A DNA stretch of 64,000 bases, from NCBI GenBank assembly GCA_963825445.1, contig CAWGTM010000036.1:1-64000 (forward strand), in the 5' to 3' direction. The translations under genes were made by a program, and so were the position numbers. Below the pieces are notes generated by a model that was not told the origin of the DNA, did not search any database, and was given only the letters and a program-made list of their open reading frames with translations. This DNA comes from Actinophytocola sp963825445 (lineage in GTDB: Bacteria; Actinomycetota; Actinomycetes; Mycobacteriales; Pseudonocardiaceae). Shown here piece by piece: positions 20,273 to 29,165 of this stretch. The number at the start of each line of letters is the position of its first letter. Position 1 is the stretch's first letter.

Positions 20273-20611
20273 ATGGAGATTCGGAACGTGCTCGCGCAGA
20301 CAACGGTGCGTGATCAGGACGCGGCCGAGCGGTGGTATTCGATGCTCTTCGGGCGCACGCCGGACGCTCGTCCGATGGACGGGCTGCTCGAATGGCGCTT
20401 GGGTGACGCGATGGGCGTTGCGGGTCTGGGCGGAGCCCGATGCGTGCTGGATGTTCGAGCGTTGTGCTCACCGTGGGCGACCTCGACGCGACCGCGGAGC
20501 AACTCAAGTCGGCGGGCCTCACCGGACGCAACGCCCGCCGAGGCGACATCGTCACGCATCCTGCCCGTCGAGGACCCTGACGGGAACCGCATCGTGTTCG
20601 CCGGAACCTGA
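20273..20611 (+). CDS. VOC-family protein, frame broken
   Basis: ATG 20273 behind GAGGAGG. The beginning IRNVLAQTTVRDQDAAERWY, followed by SMLFGRTPDARPMDGLLEW, is a VOC N-terminal module. Shifts near 20,430 and 20,560 separate the middle (WAEPDACWMFER, then VGDLDATAEQLKSAGL) from the end, LPVEDPDGNRIVFAGT. A second, separate VOC gene 180 bp after the previous one; the intergenic 20,095-20,272 shows nothing else. Confidence 0.72.
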   Translation: MEIRNVLAQTTVRDQDAAERWYSMLFGRTPDARPMDGLLEWRLGDAMGVAGLGGARCVLDVRALCSPWATSTRPRSNSSRRASPDATPAEATSSRILPVEDPDGNRIVFAGT

Positions 20612-20620
20612 GCCGGTCCG

Positions 20621-21100
20621 ATGACACTTCGCACCGAGATCGCGGGTCTCTACGACTCATGTTGCGACGCTGGAACACGAAGGATGCTGCGGCGTACGCC
20701 GCCCTCTTCGCCGAGGAAGGCGTCGTTGTCGGCTTCGACGGCACCTCCATCGAGACGCCGTCGTCGATCCGGGACCATCTCGAATCCATCTTCGCCGATC
20801 ACGACCCGGCCACCTACGTCGCGATCGTCGAGGACGTCCGACTGCTGGGCGCGGGAGTGGCACTGCTCGCGGGGGTCGGCCGGAATGGTCCCGCCCGGCG
20901 CGAACACGATCAAGTCCGAGGTGAACACGCAGCAGACGCTGGTCGCGATCGAAGCCGATGACGGCTGGCACGTCGCACTCTTCCAGAACACGCCTGCGAG
21001 ATTCGACGGCCGGCCGGAAGCAGTCGCCACCATCGACACGCGCGAACTACAGGCCGCCCACGACGCGAGCGGTGTCGACGATCAAGCGGTCGCGCCATGA
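20621..21100 (+). CDS. SnoaL/SgcJ-EcaC-like (NTF2-fold) protein, frame broken
   Basis: Translation begins at ATG 20621 (TLRTEIAGLYDS), shifts at about 20,658 into MLRRWNTKDAAAYAALFAEE and GVVVGFDGTSIETPSSIRDH, and shifts again near 20,895 into ANTIKSEVNTQQTLVAIEAD and DGWHVALFQNTPARFDGRPE. The pattern is the SgcJ/EcaC NTF2-like family of about 155 residues. Cavity protein; the catalytic role is uncertain. Its 3' part is overlapped antisense by the long frame of the next gene. Confidence 0.68.
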   Translation: MTLRTEIAGLYDSCCDAGTRRMLRRTPPSSPRKASLSASTAPPSRRRRRSGTISNPSSPITTRPPTSRSSRTSDCWAREWHCSRGSAGMVPPGANTIKSEVNTQQTLVAIEADDGWHVALFQNTPARFDGRPEAVATIDTRELQAAHDASGVDDQAVAP

Positions 21101-21945
21101 CATCACGCGGCTCGTAACCTCCGCGCTGCGCCGTGCCGGTCAGCCGCGCGACGTGGGCGGTGTTGTCGAGCCAGTGCTGGGCGAGGTCGGTGTCGCCGTC
21201 GACGCTGATGTTGGTGGCTTCGCGGTCGGTGAGAGGGAGTCGTCTCGTCAAGGTCAGCAGCAGCGATCGTGCCGGGCCGGTCACCGTCACATCGGCCTGC
21301 TGGGTTCCGGGCTGCCACGTCGCCCCGTCAGGCCGCTGTTCGACGAACCAAGCGCCCGTGTCGTCCGCGGTGTCGGTGGCCAGCCACTGCAGGGTCTGCC
21401 CGGTGCCCCGGATGGCGTGAGCGGACTCGGACCGCTGCATCGCCCACGTGGGGGAGGTGAGCATCGTGAGGTGGTTGCTGATGAGCGCGGCTGCGATGTC
21501 GGCGTCGATGTCGGCCGGTCGGTGCGCCGCGTTGGCTGCGTCGAAGCCGTGGACGACCGTCTCGTTGAGGACGCTGGACATCCAGAATCGTGTCCCGGAC
21601 CGCTCGTCCCCCGCGGCGTTGAACACCGGCGCGTCGAGCGCGTCATCGGAGCACGCGCTCGCGACCCGCTGCGCGGACTCCGACAGCCACGCCTGCCATT
21701 CGCCGGGGTCGGCGGGGAGTACGGCCATCTCCGTGGGCAGCTGTGTGGGGTCGGTGATGCGCCGCTCGATGATCTCCGCGACCCAGTGCTGGGTCTGGCC
21801 CACGTGCTCGACCAGGTCAGTGATGGTCCACTCCGGGGCTGTCGGCACGGCGGCGTCAGGTCCGGCCGCGGCGGCTGATTCCGCCAGACGTCGGGTGTGT
21901 TCGACGATCGCTCGCCGGGCACGTTCCGCGTTCAGCTCGGTCATC
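20910..21945 (-). CDS. mycothiol-dependent maleylpyruvate isomerase-like (DinB-fold) protein
   Basis: ATG 21945: MTELNAERARRAIVEHTRRL, then WTITDLVEHVGQTQHWVAEI with the conserved His, VLNETVVHGFDAANAAHRPA with the second His, and a C-terminal SCP2-like half (ADVTVTGPARSLLLTLTRRL). About 270 residues make a complete protein of the TIGR03083 family, which uses mycothiol as cofactor. The open frame then runs on to 20910, overlapping the convergent NTF2-like gene. The last 60-odd codons look non-coding, so the real stop is probably near 21,100 and lost by a shift. Confidence 0.78.
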
Positions 21946-22045
21946 GGATTGTCCTGTCCGTGGGTTCGTTGTGCTGTGACTGACTCGGCGTGCCGGTCGA
22001 ACTCATCGGTGACCTTCGGGAGACGCCAGCGCTGCCGATCGGCGC

Positions 22046-22408
22046 TCAGCCAGTTCCGGGCATGTCCTTGCTCGCCCCCCACATCTCGGCGAGGCGCCCG
22101 TGCTCGACTCGGAAGAATTCGAAGAGCATGGGCTCGGCATCGTCGGTCGGGGCGACGATCCCGGTGACTGCAGATCGGATCGCCACCTTGTCGCCGTCGA
22201 CCAGGATGTCTTCCGCTACCAGGCGCATGTCGGGGAAGCGACCAACGAGATCGCGCCAGACATGCTTTCCTCTCGCGAAGCCCGTGGTGCCGAGTGGGTG
22301 ACTCACGAAGTCGGGCGTGAACAAGACATCCGCGTCGTCGAACTGGCGGGCGTTGAAGCACGCCTGCATCCGCCGCACGAGCGTGCTCGGGTCGTCGTGG
22401 GGGGTCAT
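22046..22408 (-). CDS. SnoaL-like ester cyclase / NTF2-fold protein
   Basis: An intact 120-residue frame: LVRRMQACFNARQFDDADVL, DFVSHPLGTTGFARGKHVWR, then DGDKVAIRSAVTGIV and ending MWGASKDMPGTG. This follows the SnoaL-type polyketide cyclase family (cone-shaped alpha+beta barrel). It sits about 100 bp upstream of the mycothiol-type gene on the same strand. Role unknown. Confidence 0.8.
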   Translation of the reverse strand: MTPHDDPSTLVRRMQACFNARQFDDADVLFTPDFVSHPLGTTGFARGKHVWRDLVGRFPDMRLVAEDILVDGDKVAIRSAVTGIVAPTDDAEPMLFEFFRVEHGRLAEMWGASKDMPGTG

Positions 22409-22538
22409 GAGCGTGGTCCTCTCCGGGTGGATTCGACGACGGTGCCAGGCCGCATGGCAGTGGCAATGAAGCGAAGCCTGTCATGGCGGCGCGGCAGTAT
22501 GTGCGTGTGGGTTCGCCGAGAGTCGAACGCGATTCGGT

Positions 22539-23021
22539 GTGAGTACCTGGTTCGTCGTGTCGATGTTGGCCGTGTTGACCATCGGGTGTGCCCTCGGTCT
22601 CAACGCTCGACGCACCGCGCGGTGGCGTGCAGGAGTGACGAGACCAGGTACAGACCAGAATGCCTTCGACGGCGTGTGGCTGAAGCTGACTCCACCAACA
22701 CGCGGTTGGACTGCGTTCACGGATCGTGCCGTCGGTCAACTCGTGACGAATCAGAGGACAGACCGTGCCACGTTCAGCGCCACCACTGGTGAGTCGTACA
22801 CGTTCGAAGGGATCAGCGACGTCGACATCGGTCGGGCTGGTCGTGACCGCGTCAATGTGTGGATCTCCTTTGCTTGGGGCGAGCCGGTCAAGCGGGCGTG
22901 GGTGACTGACGGACGTTGGCTCGGTTGGCACGCCGCACTCGGTTCCACGAATCGGCGACTGCTGCAGGCTCTGCAAGCACTGGATGCGACGGAGCGCACC
23001 GATGAGGAAGACGCTCCATAG
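22539..23021 (+). CDS. single-pass membrane protein, unrecognised
   Basis: An intact frame of 160 residues from GTG 22539. The N-terminal helix (WFVVSMLAVLTIGCALGL) is followed by ARRTARWR, so the protein is probably anchored with a soluble C-terminal domain that is beta-rich (YTFEGISDVDIGRAGRDRVN, WGEPVKRAWVTDGRWLGWHA). I recognise no family. It is divergent from the SnoaL-like gene. Confidence 0.6.
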   Translation: MSTWFVVSMLAVLTIGCALGLNARRTARWRAGVTRPGTDQNAFDGVWLKLTPPTRGWTAFTDRAVGQLVTNQRTDRATFSATTGESYTFEGISDVDIGRAGRDRVNVWISFAWGEPVKRAWVTDGRWLGWHAALGSTNRRLLQALQALDATERTDEEDAP

Positions 23022-23096
23022 CTGCCGATCGGCGGCTCGCTCCAGACCGCGACGAGGCCCCGACGGACGCCGGACCCGCGCACATCGTGGAGTTCG

Positions 23097-23384
23097 TCAG
23101 GGAGCGGTGTAGCTGGAGTGCACGTCGAAGCGCGTGACTTGGGGCTGAGGAATGTCGCCGACCTTCTCGAACGCCGGCATGAGCCGTGCGCCGAAGAACG
23201 CATCCCAGTCGCTTTCCGAGTTCCACCACTCGATCACGCAGAACCCGTCGCCCGTAGCACCCGCCGCGTGGGCAAGCAGGCCCTCAGGCTTGCCGTCCTC
23301 GCCGTCCCATCCGAGTTCCTTCCGGACCGCGTCGTACTTGTCGATCGAAGCACCCGAGAACTGCAAGATCTGGCCGATTGCCAT
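23097..23384 (-). CDS. dimeric alpha/beta-barrel (monooxygenase-like) small protein
   Basis: An intact 95-residue frame: MAIGQILQFSGASIDKYDAV, then GFCVIEWWNSESDWDAFFGA and RLMPAFEKVGDIPQPQVTRF. This is the ABM/EthD ferredoxin-like fold, with the WW..E.DWDAFF helix typical of such proteins. No catalytic residues can be assigned. Confidence 0.7.
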   Translation of the reverse strand: MAIGQILQFSGASIDKYDAVRKELGWDGEDGKPEGLLAHAAGATGDGFCVIEWWNSESDWDAFFGARLMPAFEKVGDIPQPQVTRFDVHSSYTAP

Positions 23385-23453
23385 CAGTTTCGCTCGACTC
23401 CCGTGGTGAGGCCGCCGAGGGGCAGCCGCGTGGGGTCACGGTAGGCGCGAACG

Positions 23454-24325
23454 GTGGAGCCCGTCACTGCCGTGCGCCCCGCCAGAACTGCCGCACTGGC
23501 GCTGCCGGACGGGCAATCTGTGCCGATGGACGATGAGGTGCGGTTGCCTGAGGGGCGGAGCGGGACGAGGGTCTGGCGGTCGAGCGCGGGGGTCCATCGC
23601 ACAACCGGTCCATGGACGGGGACCGTTCACGCGTTGCTTCGCCACCTCGAGATGGTCGGGTTCGACGGTGCCCCTCGGGTCGTTGGTGAGGACGAGTCGG
23701 GTCGGGAGGTCTTGACCTACATCGAGGGCGAGGTACTTGCAGACTCCGCGTGGCAACCAGGTCAGCCGACGCCCTGGCCGCGGTGGGCGCAGTCCGAGGT
23801 GTGCCTCGCGGAATCGGCCGTGCTCCTGCGATCACTGCACCAGGCCGCGTCCGTCGTTCACGCCACCCGCAGGCGCGCGCGTGGCGACAGCACGACTGCC
23901 CGGGGCTCGGGCACGACGAGATCGTGTGTCATGGCGACGTCGGGCCTCACAACACGGTCTACCACGACGGGAAACCGGTCGTCCTGATCGACTGGGATTC
24001 GATCCGCCCGAATCATCCACTCGTCGAGTTCGGCAACGCGGCTTGGCACTATGTGCCGCTCGGAGACGACGCCTACTTCGCGCGGAGCGGCTTTGTCGAG
24101 CGGCCGGACCTCTCGGCGCGCCTGGCTCTCTTCGCACACGAGTACGGAGTCAACGACCAGTCCGAAGTGCGCTGGGCACTCCATCAGGCCAAGCAACGCA
24201 GCGTCGAAGCCGCGAAGTACTGGCCGATCTCCCCGATGGAGGGAGCGGCGGCGTTGCGCCTCGTCGCGGATCAGCTCGAGTGGCTCCAGGCAAACCTCGA
24301 CGCGCTGGTGGCGGGACTTGGCTGA
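23454..24325 (+). CDS. aminoglycoside-phosphotransferase-like (APH) kinase, one frameshift
   Basis: The first frame gives VHALLRHLEMVGFDGAPRVV and REVLTYIEGEVLADSAWQPG. After a shift at about 23,875 the catalytic loop appears, HDEIVCHGDVGPHNTVYHDG, where H-G-D-x-x-x-x-N matches the APH Brenner motif, followed by VVLIDWDSIRPNHPLVEFGN with the metal-binding Asp. About 289 residues ending LDALVAGLG. The first 25 residues are probably not translated; a start near 23,526 is plausible. The kinase would phosphorylate a hydroxyl on an antibiotic or sugar; substrate unknown. Confidence 0.82.
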
Positions 24326-24347
24326 GGCGTACCTGTGTCCTGAGTCT

Positions 24348-24960
24348 TCAGCGCCGCCCGGGCGTCTCCGGTCGCGGCAACGGGAGGGGGCACACGTCGG
24401 TCAGCGTGGCCGTCGTGGCGTCGTCGACCGCAGTGAGGAACGTGGCGTGGAAGCGGTTCACCATGTTGGAGAAACCCACCACGAAGCACAGCTCCACGAT
24501 CTGCGTCCGATCGAAATGCGTGGTGAGCGCCCCGTAGAGATCGTCGCCGATCGGGAGCATGCGGGTGCTCGCTTGCGAGTACTCGATGATGGCCGTGCTC
24601 TCGTCGTCGAACAGCCCGCGTGGCAACGGGTCATCTCCGAGATGTGCCAGCTGTTCGTCGTCGATGCCGGCTGCTCGACCGAGCAGTACGTGGGTCGGTA
24701 CTCAGTAATGGCAGCTGTTGGCGACCGAGGCGGTCAGGTAGGCGAGTTCCGCGCTGCGCAGGCGTGAGCGTTCCCGAGCCGTAGAGCACGACACCGGCCT
24801 CGGCGACGATGCGCGCCGCACCAGGATGGTTGGCCACCGCGCGGATGATGTTCGGCAGTCCTGCGAAGTTCTCCGCGCCGCCGTAGCGGTCGACGATCTC
24901 GCGCACCGCAGCGGGAAGATCGGGGTCGCCGGGGTCCACGAGCGGCAAGCGAGGCGGCAT
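24348..24960 (-). CDS. carboxymuconolactone-decarboxylase / AhpD-like protein, one frameshift
   Basis: ATG 24960: MPPRLPLVDPGDPDLPAAVR, then GGAENFAGLPNIIRAVANHP. The frame shifts at about 24,715 in the SCHY.VPTHVLLGRAAGID region, which in the family carries the redox or general-acid residues. The rest reads LFDDESTAIIEYSQASTRML, RTQIVELCFVVGFSNMVNRF and ends ETPGRR. About 203 residues. Peroxidase-related or decarboxylase fold; the exact role is uncertain. Confidence 0.75.
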
Positions 24961-25010
24961 GGCGAGATGATAGAGGGCTGCTGCAGGGAGTCGCCCTCGC
25001 TGCGCCCATC

Positions 25011-25394
25011 TCAGGGATCGGCTTCGAATTCCGGGACGCCCGTCGTGAGGCAGAACGGGTGGCCGGCGGGGTCGAGCATGATCCGGCGCGCCTCGGGTGC
25101 GGGTTGGAATTCGGCCGCCACCGCGCCGAGCTGCTCGGCAGCAGTCACGGCCGCGCCGAGGTCCTCCACGTCGAGGTCGAAATGGATCTGCTTGGGGACC
25201 GCGTCGTCGGGCCAGGTGGGCGGGCGGTAACCATCCACGTGCATCGCACTCAACCACAGGTGCCCGGCACGCACACCGACGGCCTGCGCGGTCGTGAAGA
25301 CGACCTTCCCGCCGAGCATCGCCGCCCAGAACTCCGCCAGGGGCCGCGGTTCCGCGCAGTCGAGCGTCACGAACACGCGGCGGACGAGCGACAC
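25011..25394 (-). CDS. VOC-family protein
   Basis: GTG 25394 opens 127 intact residues: VRRVFVTLDCAEPRPLAEFW, HLWLSAMHVDGYRPPTWPDD, IHFDLDVEDLGAAVTAAEQL and IMLDPAGHPFCLTTGVPEFE. Two beta-alpha-beta-beta-beta modules, the standard single-domain VOC protein of the DUF4870/glyoxalase-like-2 type. Some upstream reading frame exists but looks non-coding. Confidence 0.8.
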   Translation of the reverse strand: MSLVRRVFVTLDCAEPRPLAEFWAAMLGGKVVFTTAQAVGVRAGHLWLSAMHVDGYRPPTWPDDAVPKQIHFDLDVEDLGAAVTAAEQLGAVAAEFQPAPEARRIMLDPAGHPFCLTTGVPEFEADP

Positions 25395-25534
25395 GCGAAG
25401 ACGGTAACGCCTGAGGGCGGCGGGTCCGCCGTTACTTTGGTCCCCGAGCGATGCGGGATCGATGAGTTCGGGCGTGGATCGCGGTCTCAGTCGGTGCGGG
25501 CCGTTTTCGGCGCCCACGATCGATTGGAGTGGAG

Positions 25535-26092
25535 ATGGCCAAGCTGATCTATTCGGTACTGGGCTCGCTTGACGGGTACTTCGAGGACGCGAACGGCAAG
25601 TTCGACTGGGCGGCGCCGGATGAGGAAGTGCACGCGTTCGCCAACGATCTCGAGCGGCCGATCGGGACCCATCTCTACGGGCGCCGGATGTACGAGACCA
25701 TGGTGTTCTGGGAGACCGTGAGCGCCGTAGAGGAGCCCGCGGTGATGCGGGAGTATGCGGAGATCTGGCGGGCGGCCGAGAAGATCGTGTACTCACGGAC
25801 GCTGTTGACGCCATCGAGCGCGAGGACTCGGATCGAGCCTGAGTTCGACCCGGACGCGGTCCGCCAACTGAAGCTCTCCTCGACGGCCGACATCTCCATC
25901 GGCGGCGCCGATCTCGCCGGCCAGGCGCTCGACGCCGGGCTCGTCGACGAGTGCCATGTCTTCGTGTTCCCGATCGTGATCGGTGGCGGCAAACGCACCC
26001 TGCCGGACAACGTCCGCGTCCAGCTCGAACTGCTCGACGAGCGCCGCTTCGACAATGGCGTCGTGCACCTGCACTACCGCGTCCGCGCCTGA
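25535..26092 (+). CDS. dihydrofolate-reductase-like (RibD C-terminal) protein
   Basis: An intact 185-residue protein; I start it at ATG 25535 because TTGGAGTGGAG precedes it. Hallmarks are LIYSVLGSLDGYFEDANGKF, THLYGRRMYETMVFWETV, KIVYSRTLLTPSSARTRIEP, DISIGGADLAGQALDAGLVD and VFVFPIVIGGGKRTLPDNVR. Second of three RibD-like genes in the window. NADPH reductase of unknown substrate. Confidence 0.87.
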   Translation: MAKLIYSVLGSLDGYFEDANGKFDWAAPDEEVHAFANDLERPIGTHLYGRRMYETMVFWETVSAVEEPAVMREYAEIWRAAEKIVYSRTLLTPSSARTRIEPEFDPDAVRQLKLSSTADISIGGADLAGQALDAGLVDECHVFVFPIVIGGGKRTLPDNVRVQLELLDERRFDNGVVHLHYRVRA

Positions 26093-26186
26093 CGCGCCGA
26101 GGACGACCCGGCTCGTCAAGGCGGGCATCGGGACGCGCGCCCGCGGGTACCCCTGAAGTCCGGTGCACGTCCGAGAGGAGGCCCCG

Positions 26187-26347
26187 ATGACTCACGACGC
26201 AACACCGCGGCCGATGGTCCGCAAGAGCACGAGGGCGAGGACGTCGTGAACGCCGCCGCGTGGACGATCTCGATCATCGCCGTGTGCACGGCGCTCGTGA
26301 TCGCGTACCGGTGGGAGCGGACGTCGCGCCGGCGCGATCGCGAGTGA
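26187..26347 (+). CDS. small single-helix membrane protein, one frameshift
   Basis: ATG 26187 follows GAGAGGAGG. The first residues (THDATPRP) shift at about 26,215 into GEDVVNAAAWTISIIAVCTA and LVIAYRWERTSRRRDRE, stopping at 26347. One clear membrane helix and a basic tail, about 53 residues. GTG 26246 inside the second frame would give a minimal 33-residue version. Too short for most gene finders; function unknown. Confidence 0.45.
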
Positions 26348-26348
26348 C

Positions 26349-26951
26349 TCAGGCCACCGAGCTCCTCGTCGCCCAGAGGTCACGCGCCTCGTAGGCCGGC
26401 CGCCAGTCGTCGTGGTACGTCTGCTGCACCGGCGGCGGAACGAATCCGAGGACGCGTGCCGTCATGTCGTCGTCCGCTTCGTGGAGCAACCACGGCAGGA
26501 ACTGGGGCATGTCGGAGGCGAACCGTTCCATCGCGCCCTTGCCGAACACCATCCACTGTTCCTGTGTGAGCGTGCGATCGGCCAACGGCAGCGCGTCCTC
26601 CTCCTCGTGCTGCAGATGCCCGCGGAGTCGGGTGTCGAGGTCGGCGCGGACCTCCGATGCAGATTCGCCGTCAGCGAGGGCCCGGTCGACTTCGTCGAGC
26701 AGCGGTGCGAGCGCGGCGTGCTCGGCCTCCATGTCGTCGAGCAACGCGAGGTCGTCGGAGCGACCGGCGACGCAGTCGCGCAGCACGGGCCACAACAGGT
26801 CGTCTTCGGCCTCGTGATGCTTGTGCAGCATCTCCTCGAACAACTTCCATCCCGCGCAGTCGTCGACCATGCGCGCAACCTGTCCCAAGTCGCGTCGCAG
26901 CGCGTCGTGGAAGGCGATCATCATCGTCATGTCGAGCTTGGAGTCGGTCAT
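26349..26951 (-). CDS. hemerythrin-domain protein
   Basis: An intact 200-residue frame from ATG 26951. The di-iron ligands of a hemerythrin four-helix bundle are visible in order: FHDALRRDLGQVARM, EEMLHKHHEAEDDLLWPVL, MEAEHAALAPLLDEVDRALA and LRGHLQHEEEDALPLADRTL. A C-terminal extension (WLLHEADDDMTARVLGFVPP) is usual in actinobacterial members. Binds O2 or NO, or serves as an iron-stress protein. It is divergent from the small helix-bundle gene at 27,124. Confidence 0.85.
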   Translation of the reverse strand: MTDSKLDMTMMIAFHDALRRDLGQVARMVDDCAGWKLFEEMLHKHHEAEDDLLWPVLRDCVAGRSDDLALLDDMEAEHAALAPLLDEVDRALADGESASEVRADLDTRLRGHLQHEEEDALPLADRTLTQEQWMVFGKGAMERFASDMPQFLPWLLHEADDDMTARVLGFVPPPVQQTYHDDWRPAYEARDLWATRSSVA

Positions 26952-27017
26952 GGCTCCACTCCTCCGGTCTCGTCGTTCGGTGACCCCCTCGCGGTACCCG
27001 GAATGGCAGCGTGAATC

Positions 27018-27039
27018 ACCGCGGAGGCGCCACCGCGGT
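27018..27039. promoter_or_regulatory. inverted repeat in divergent promoter region
   Basis: ACCGCGG, 8-base spacer, CCGCGGT: a perfect 7-bp palindromic arm pair between the hemerythrin gene and the divergent small gene. It could be an operator or a short hairpin. Nothing else stands out in 26,952-27,123. Confidence 0.3.
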
Positions 27040-27123
27040 TGCTCCAACGTTGAAACGTCGAGTCGCGCCGATTTCGGTCGCGCCGTTGCGTACCCGGGAA
27101 CACGTCGGTAGCGTCTCGGGTTC

Positions 27124-27349
27124 ATGGTGGGTATGGACGACGACGCGGCCCGGATCCGAGAGCAGCTCGAGATCGGCCGCATCCGCGATGATCTCGCCGA
27201 CGAGTTCGACGACGTCGCACCCGAGGTGCTCGAGCAGGGGATCCGCAACGAGTTCACGGCGTCGAGCCGCGTACCCGGTGCAGGACTTCGTACCGGTGTT
27301 CGTGCAGCGCAGCGTCCGCCAGAAGCTTGCGCGCCTGACGGATCGTTGA
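27124..27349 (+). CDS. small three-helix-bundle protein, one frameshift
   Basis: Starts at ATG 27124: DDDAARIREQLEIGRIRDDL followed by ADEFDDVAPEVLEQGIRNEF, then a shift near 27,272 into YPVQDFVPVFVQRSVRQKLA and a stop at 27349. This matches the short actinobacterial proteins annotated as three-helix-bundle dimerisation domain (ending F-V-P-V-x-V-x-R). About 75 residues; likely a protein-interaction module of unknown partner. Confidence 0.6.
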
Positions 27350-27778
27350 CTACCCGTCCGTGTCGGCGGTGGTGATGCCGTCGAGGTGGCCGGGTGGCCA
27401 CTGGACGAGCTCGATCCGGTTGCCGTCGGGGTCGACGATCCACGAGGTCAGGAAGTCGGCCGAGCCGTCGGGCGACGTCGGTTCCTCGGCGTCGATGCCC
27501 TGCGCAGCGAGCGCGCCGATCGTGGTAGCCATCGACTCGACCTTGATGACGAAATGGTTGAGTCCGGTGGTGCTGAGATCGGTGGTCTCCGGAACGTCAT
27601 GCGCAGGATCGTGGACGAGCTCGATGGTGACGAAGTCGTCGCCGGGGAGCGTGAGCATCACCAACTCACCCATGTCGGTGTCGGGGACGCGGCCGACGAT
27701 CTCGTAACCCACTCCTTCGTAGAACGCGAGCGCTCGATCGAGATCGGCCACCCGCAGACCGAAGTGCAACGTTCGCAT
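27350..27778 (-). CDS. VOC-family protein (lactoylglutathione-lyase-like)
   Basis: 142 intact residues from ATG 27778: MRTLHFGLRVADLDRALAFY, TLPGDDFVTIELVHDPAHDV, TGLNHFVIKVESMATTIGAL and SWIVDPDGNRIELVQWPPGH. His and Glu positions (HFGL, TIELV, NHFV, RIELV) fit the metal site of glyoxalase I-like proteins. It abuts the convergent gene with no gap and shares its direction with the RibD-like gene behind it. Confidence 0.83.
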   Translation of the reverse strand: MRTLHFGLRVADLDRALAFYEGVGYEIVGRVPDTDMGELVMLTLPGDDFVTIELVHDPAHDVPETTDLSTTGLNHFVIKVESMATTIGALAAQGIDAEEPTSPDGSADFLTSWIVDPDGNRIELVQWPPGHLDGITTADTDG

Positions 27779-27783
27779 CGGCG

Positions 27784-28383
27784 TCAGGTCCGGTCGTAGG
27801 TGAGGAGCACGGTGCCGTCGTCGGCGACGGTCGACTCCGAGAGCGTCCACGACGACGACGGCAGCGCATCCTCGAACAGTCGAGCACCATCGCCCGCGAC
27901 CTCGGGAACGAGATCGACGACGAGACGGTCGAGTTCGTTGGCCGCCATCAGCTGGCGGATGATGCTGCCGCTGTTGAGGACGACGATGTCGCCGCTCCCG
28001 GTGTCGCGCAGCCGCTTCACCTCTTCGGCGGGACCTTCGTCGGCGATGCGGGAGTTCGCCCAGGGTGCGTCGGTCATGGTCGTCGAGAACACGACCTTCT
28101 CGACGGTGTCGAGCCAACGAGCGAGCGCACGATCGCGTTCGTCGGCTGTCTCGTCGTCGGCGACGGGAGGCCAGTAGCCGTGGAACCCCTCGTAGTTGAC
28201 GCGGCCCATGAGGGCCGTGGTCGCTTGGCCGAGCACACGTGCGGACCGGTCGTGCGCCACGTCGGAGCCTGCGTGCGACGCGATCGGTTCCATGTCGAAC
28301 GGCCCGCCCGGGCCGCTCACCCGCCCGTCGAGGGAGAGGCTGATCTGGGCGACAACGGTACGGCTGTGGTTGCGGTCGTTCAT
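27784..28383 (-). CDS. dihydrofolate-reductase-like (RibD C-terminal) protein
   Basis: 199 intact residues: TVVAQISLSLDGRVSGPGGP, GQATTALMGRVNYEGFHGYW, KVVFSTTMTDAPWANSRIAD, GDIVVLNSGSIIRQLMAANE and VVDLVPEVAGDGARLFEDAL. Third RibD-like reductase of the window, five bases upstream of the VOC gene and so probably its operon partner. Confidence 0.87.
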   Translation of the reverse strand: MNDRNHSRTVVAQISLSLDGRVSGPGGPFDMEPIASHAGSDVAHDRSARVLGQATTALMGRVNYEGFHGYWPPVADDETADERDRALARWLDTVEKVVFSTTMTDAPWANSRIADEGPAEEVKRLRDTGSGDIVVLNSGSIIRQLMAANELDRLVVDLVPEVAGDGARLFEDALPSSSWTLSESTVADDGTVLLTYDRT

Positions 28384-28559
28384 GACGGTCCTCCAAACCG
28401 GAGCGGACGTCCTGGAGGTGTACCCATTCCCGGGGGTCGGGCACCCGGGTGCGAAGGTGCGAAGGGGTGTGGGACGAGGGTTTGCGCGGACCGCATCAGG
28501 GAACCTTTCGCGTCCGTTCCGCGGTGGGCGGAGAGGGAGAGAGAGGGAGAGGAGGAACC

Positions 28560-28828
28560 ATGCCGAGAAGCGCGCACGGACCGATGATCAACGATCCCGA
28601 CCAGTACGAGGCTCTCCACGACCAGGGCATGAGCAAGCAGAAGGCCGGCGCATCGCGAACGCATCGTTCAGCGAAGGCCGCTCGGCCGTCGGTCGACGCG
28701 GCGCCCACGCCGAGAACTACCCGGACCGGACGAAGGAGGAGCTGCTCCAACGAGCACGCGAGGTCGGCATCGAGGGGCGGTCGAAGATGAACAAGGACGA
28801 GCTGATCCACGCGCTCAGGAACAACTGA
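28560..28828 (+). CDS. DUF7218 / Rho-N-domain small protein, one frameshift
   Basis: ATG 28560 after a GA-rich leader (GGGAGAGAGAGGGAGAGGAGG, which contains an over-long ribosome site). MPRSAHGPMINDPDQYEALH, then DQGMSKQKAG; a shift near 28,668 leads to FSEGRSAVGRRGAHAENYPD and RTKEELLQRAREVGIEGRSK, ending MNKDELIHALRNN. The second half is the Rho-termination-factor N-terminal (SAP-like) helix-extended-helix motif. About 89 residues. Possibly nucleic-acid binding; cellular role unknown. Confidence 0.72.
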
Positions 28829-29023
28829 CTCGTCCTGCACCGACTCGCACCGACCGCCCGGCACCGGCGCAGAAATGCCCGGCCGAACGCTGAAAGGTGC
28901 CGGACGCTGCGCTCGGGAAAGCAACATCGAACCGGCAAGCATCCGACCGGGCGTCGACCACCCTACCGACCCGGAACCGGCCGGCCGCGTGGAGTCTCGT
29001 TTCAGTGGACTACGGTGCGTGAC

Positions 29024-29164
29024 ATGGCTCCGTCGAATCCGCTCCGTGAGACGCAAGAGTTCGAGGCGAAGCGTGACGCGCTCCGCCGGGCAGTGTCGGC
29101 AGTGACCCCGGAGATCCCGCCTGAGAAGCGACCGGCGTGGTGGCCCAAGCGCAAGGCCGTCTGA
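29024..29164 (+). CDS. 46-residue hypothetical protein
   Basis: An intact short frame from ATG 29024. Strongly charged, with a Pro-rich Trp-containing tail (EIPPEKRPAWWPKRKAV). No family known to me. It stops 2 bp before the end of the convergent beta-propeller gene. The 195 bp before it show no other gene. Confidence 0.35.
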   Translation: MAPSNPLRETQEFEAKRDALRRAVSAVTPEIPPEKRPAWWPKRKAV

Positions 29165-29165
29165 C

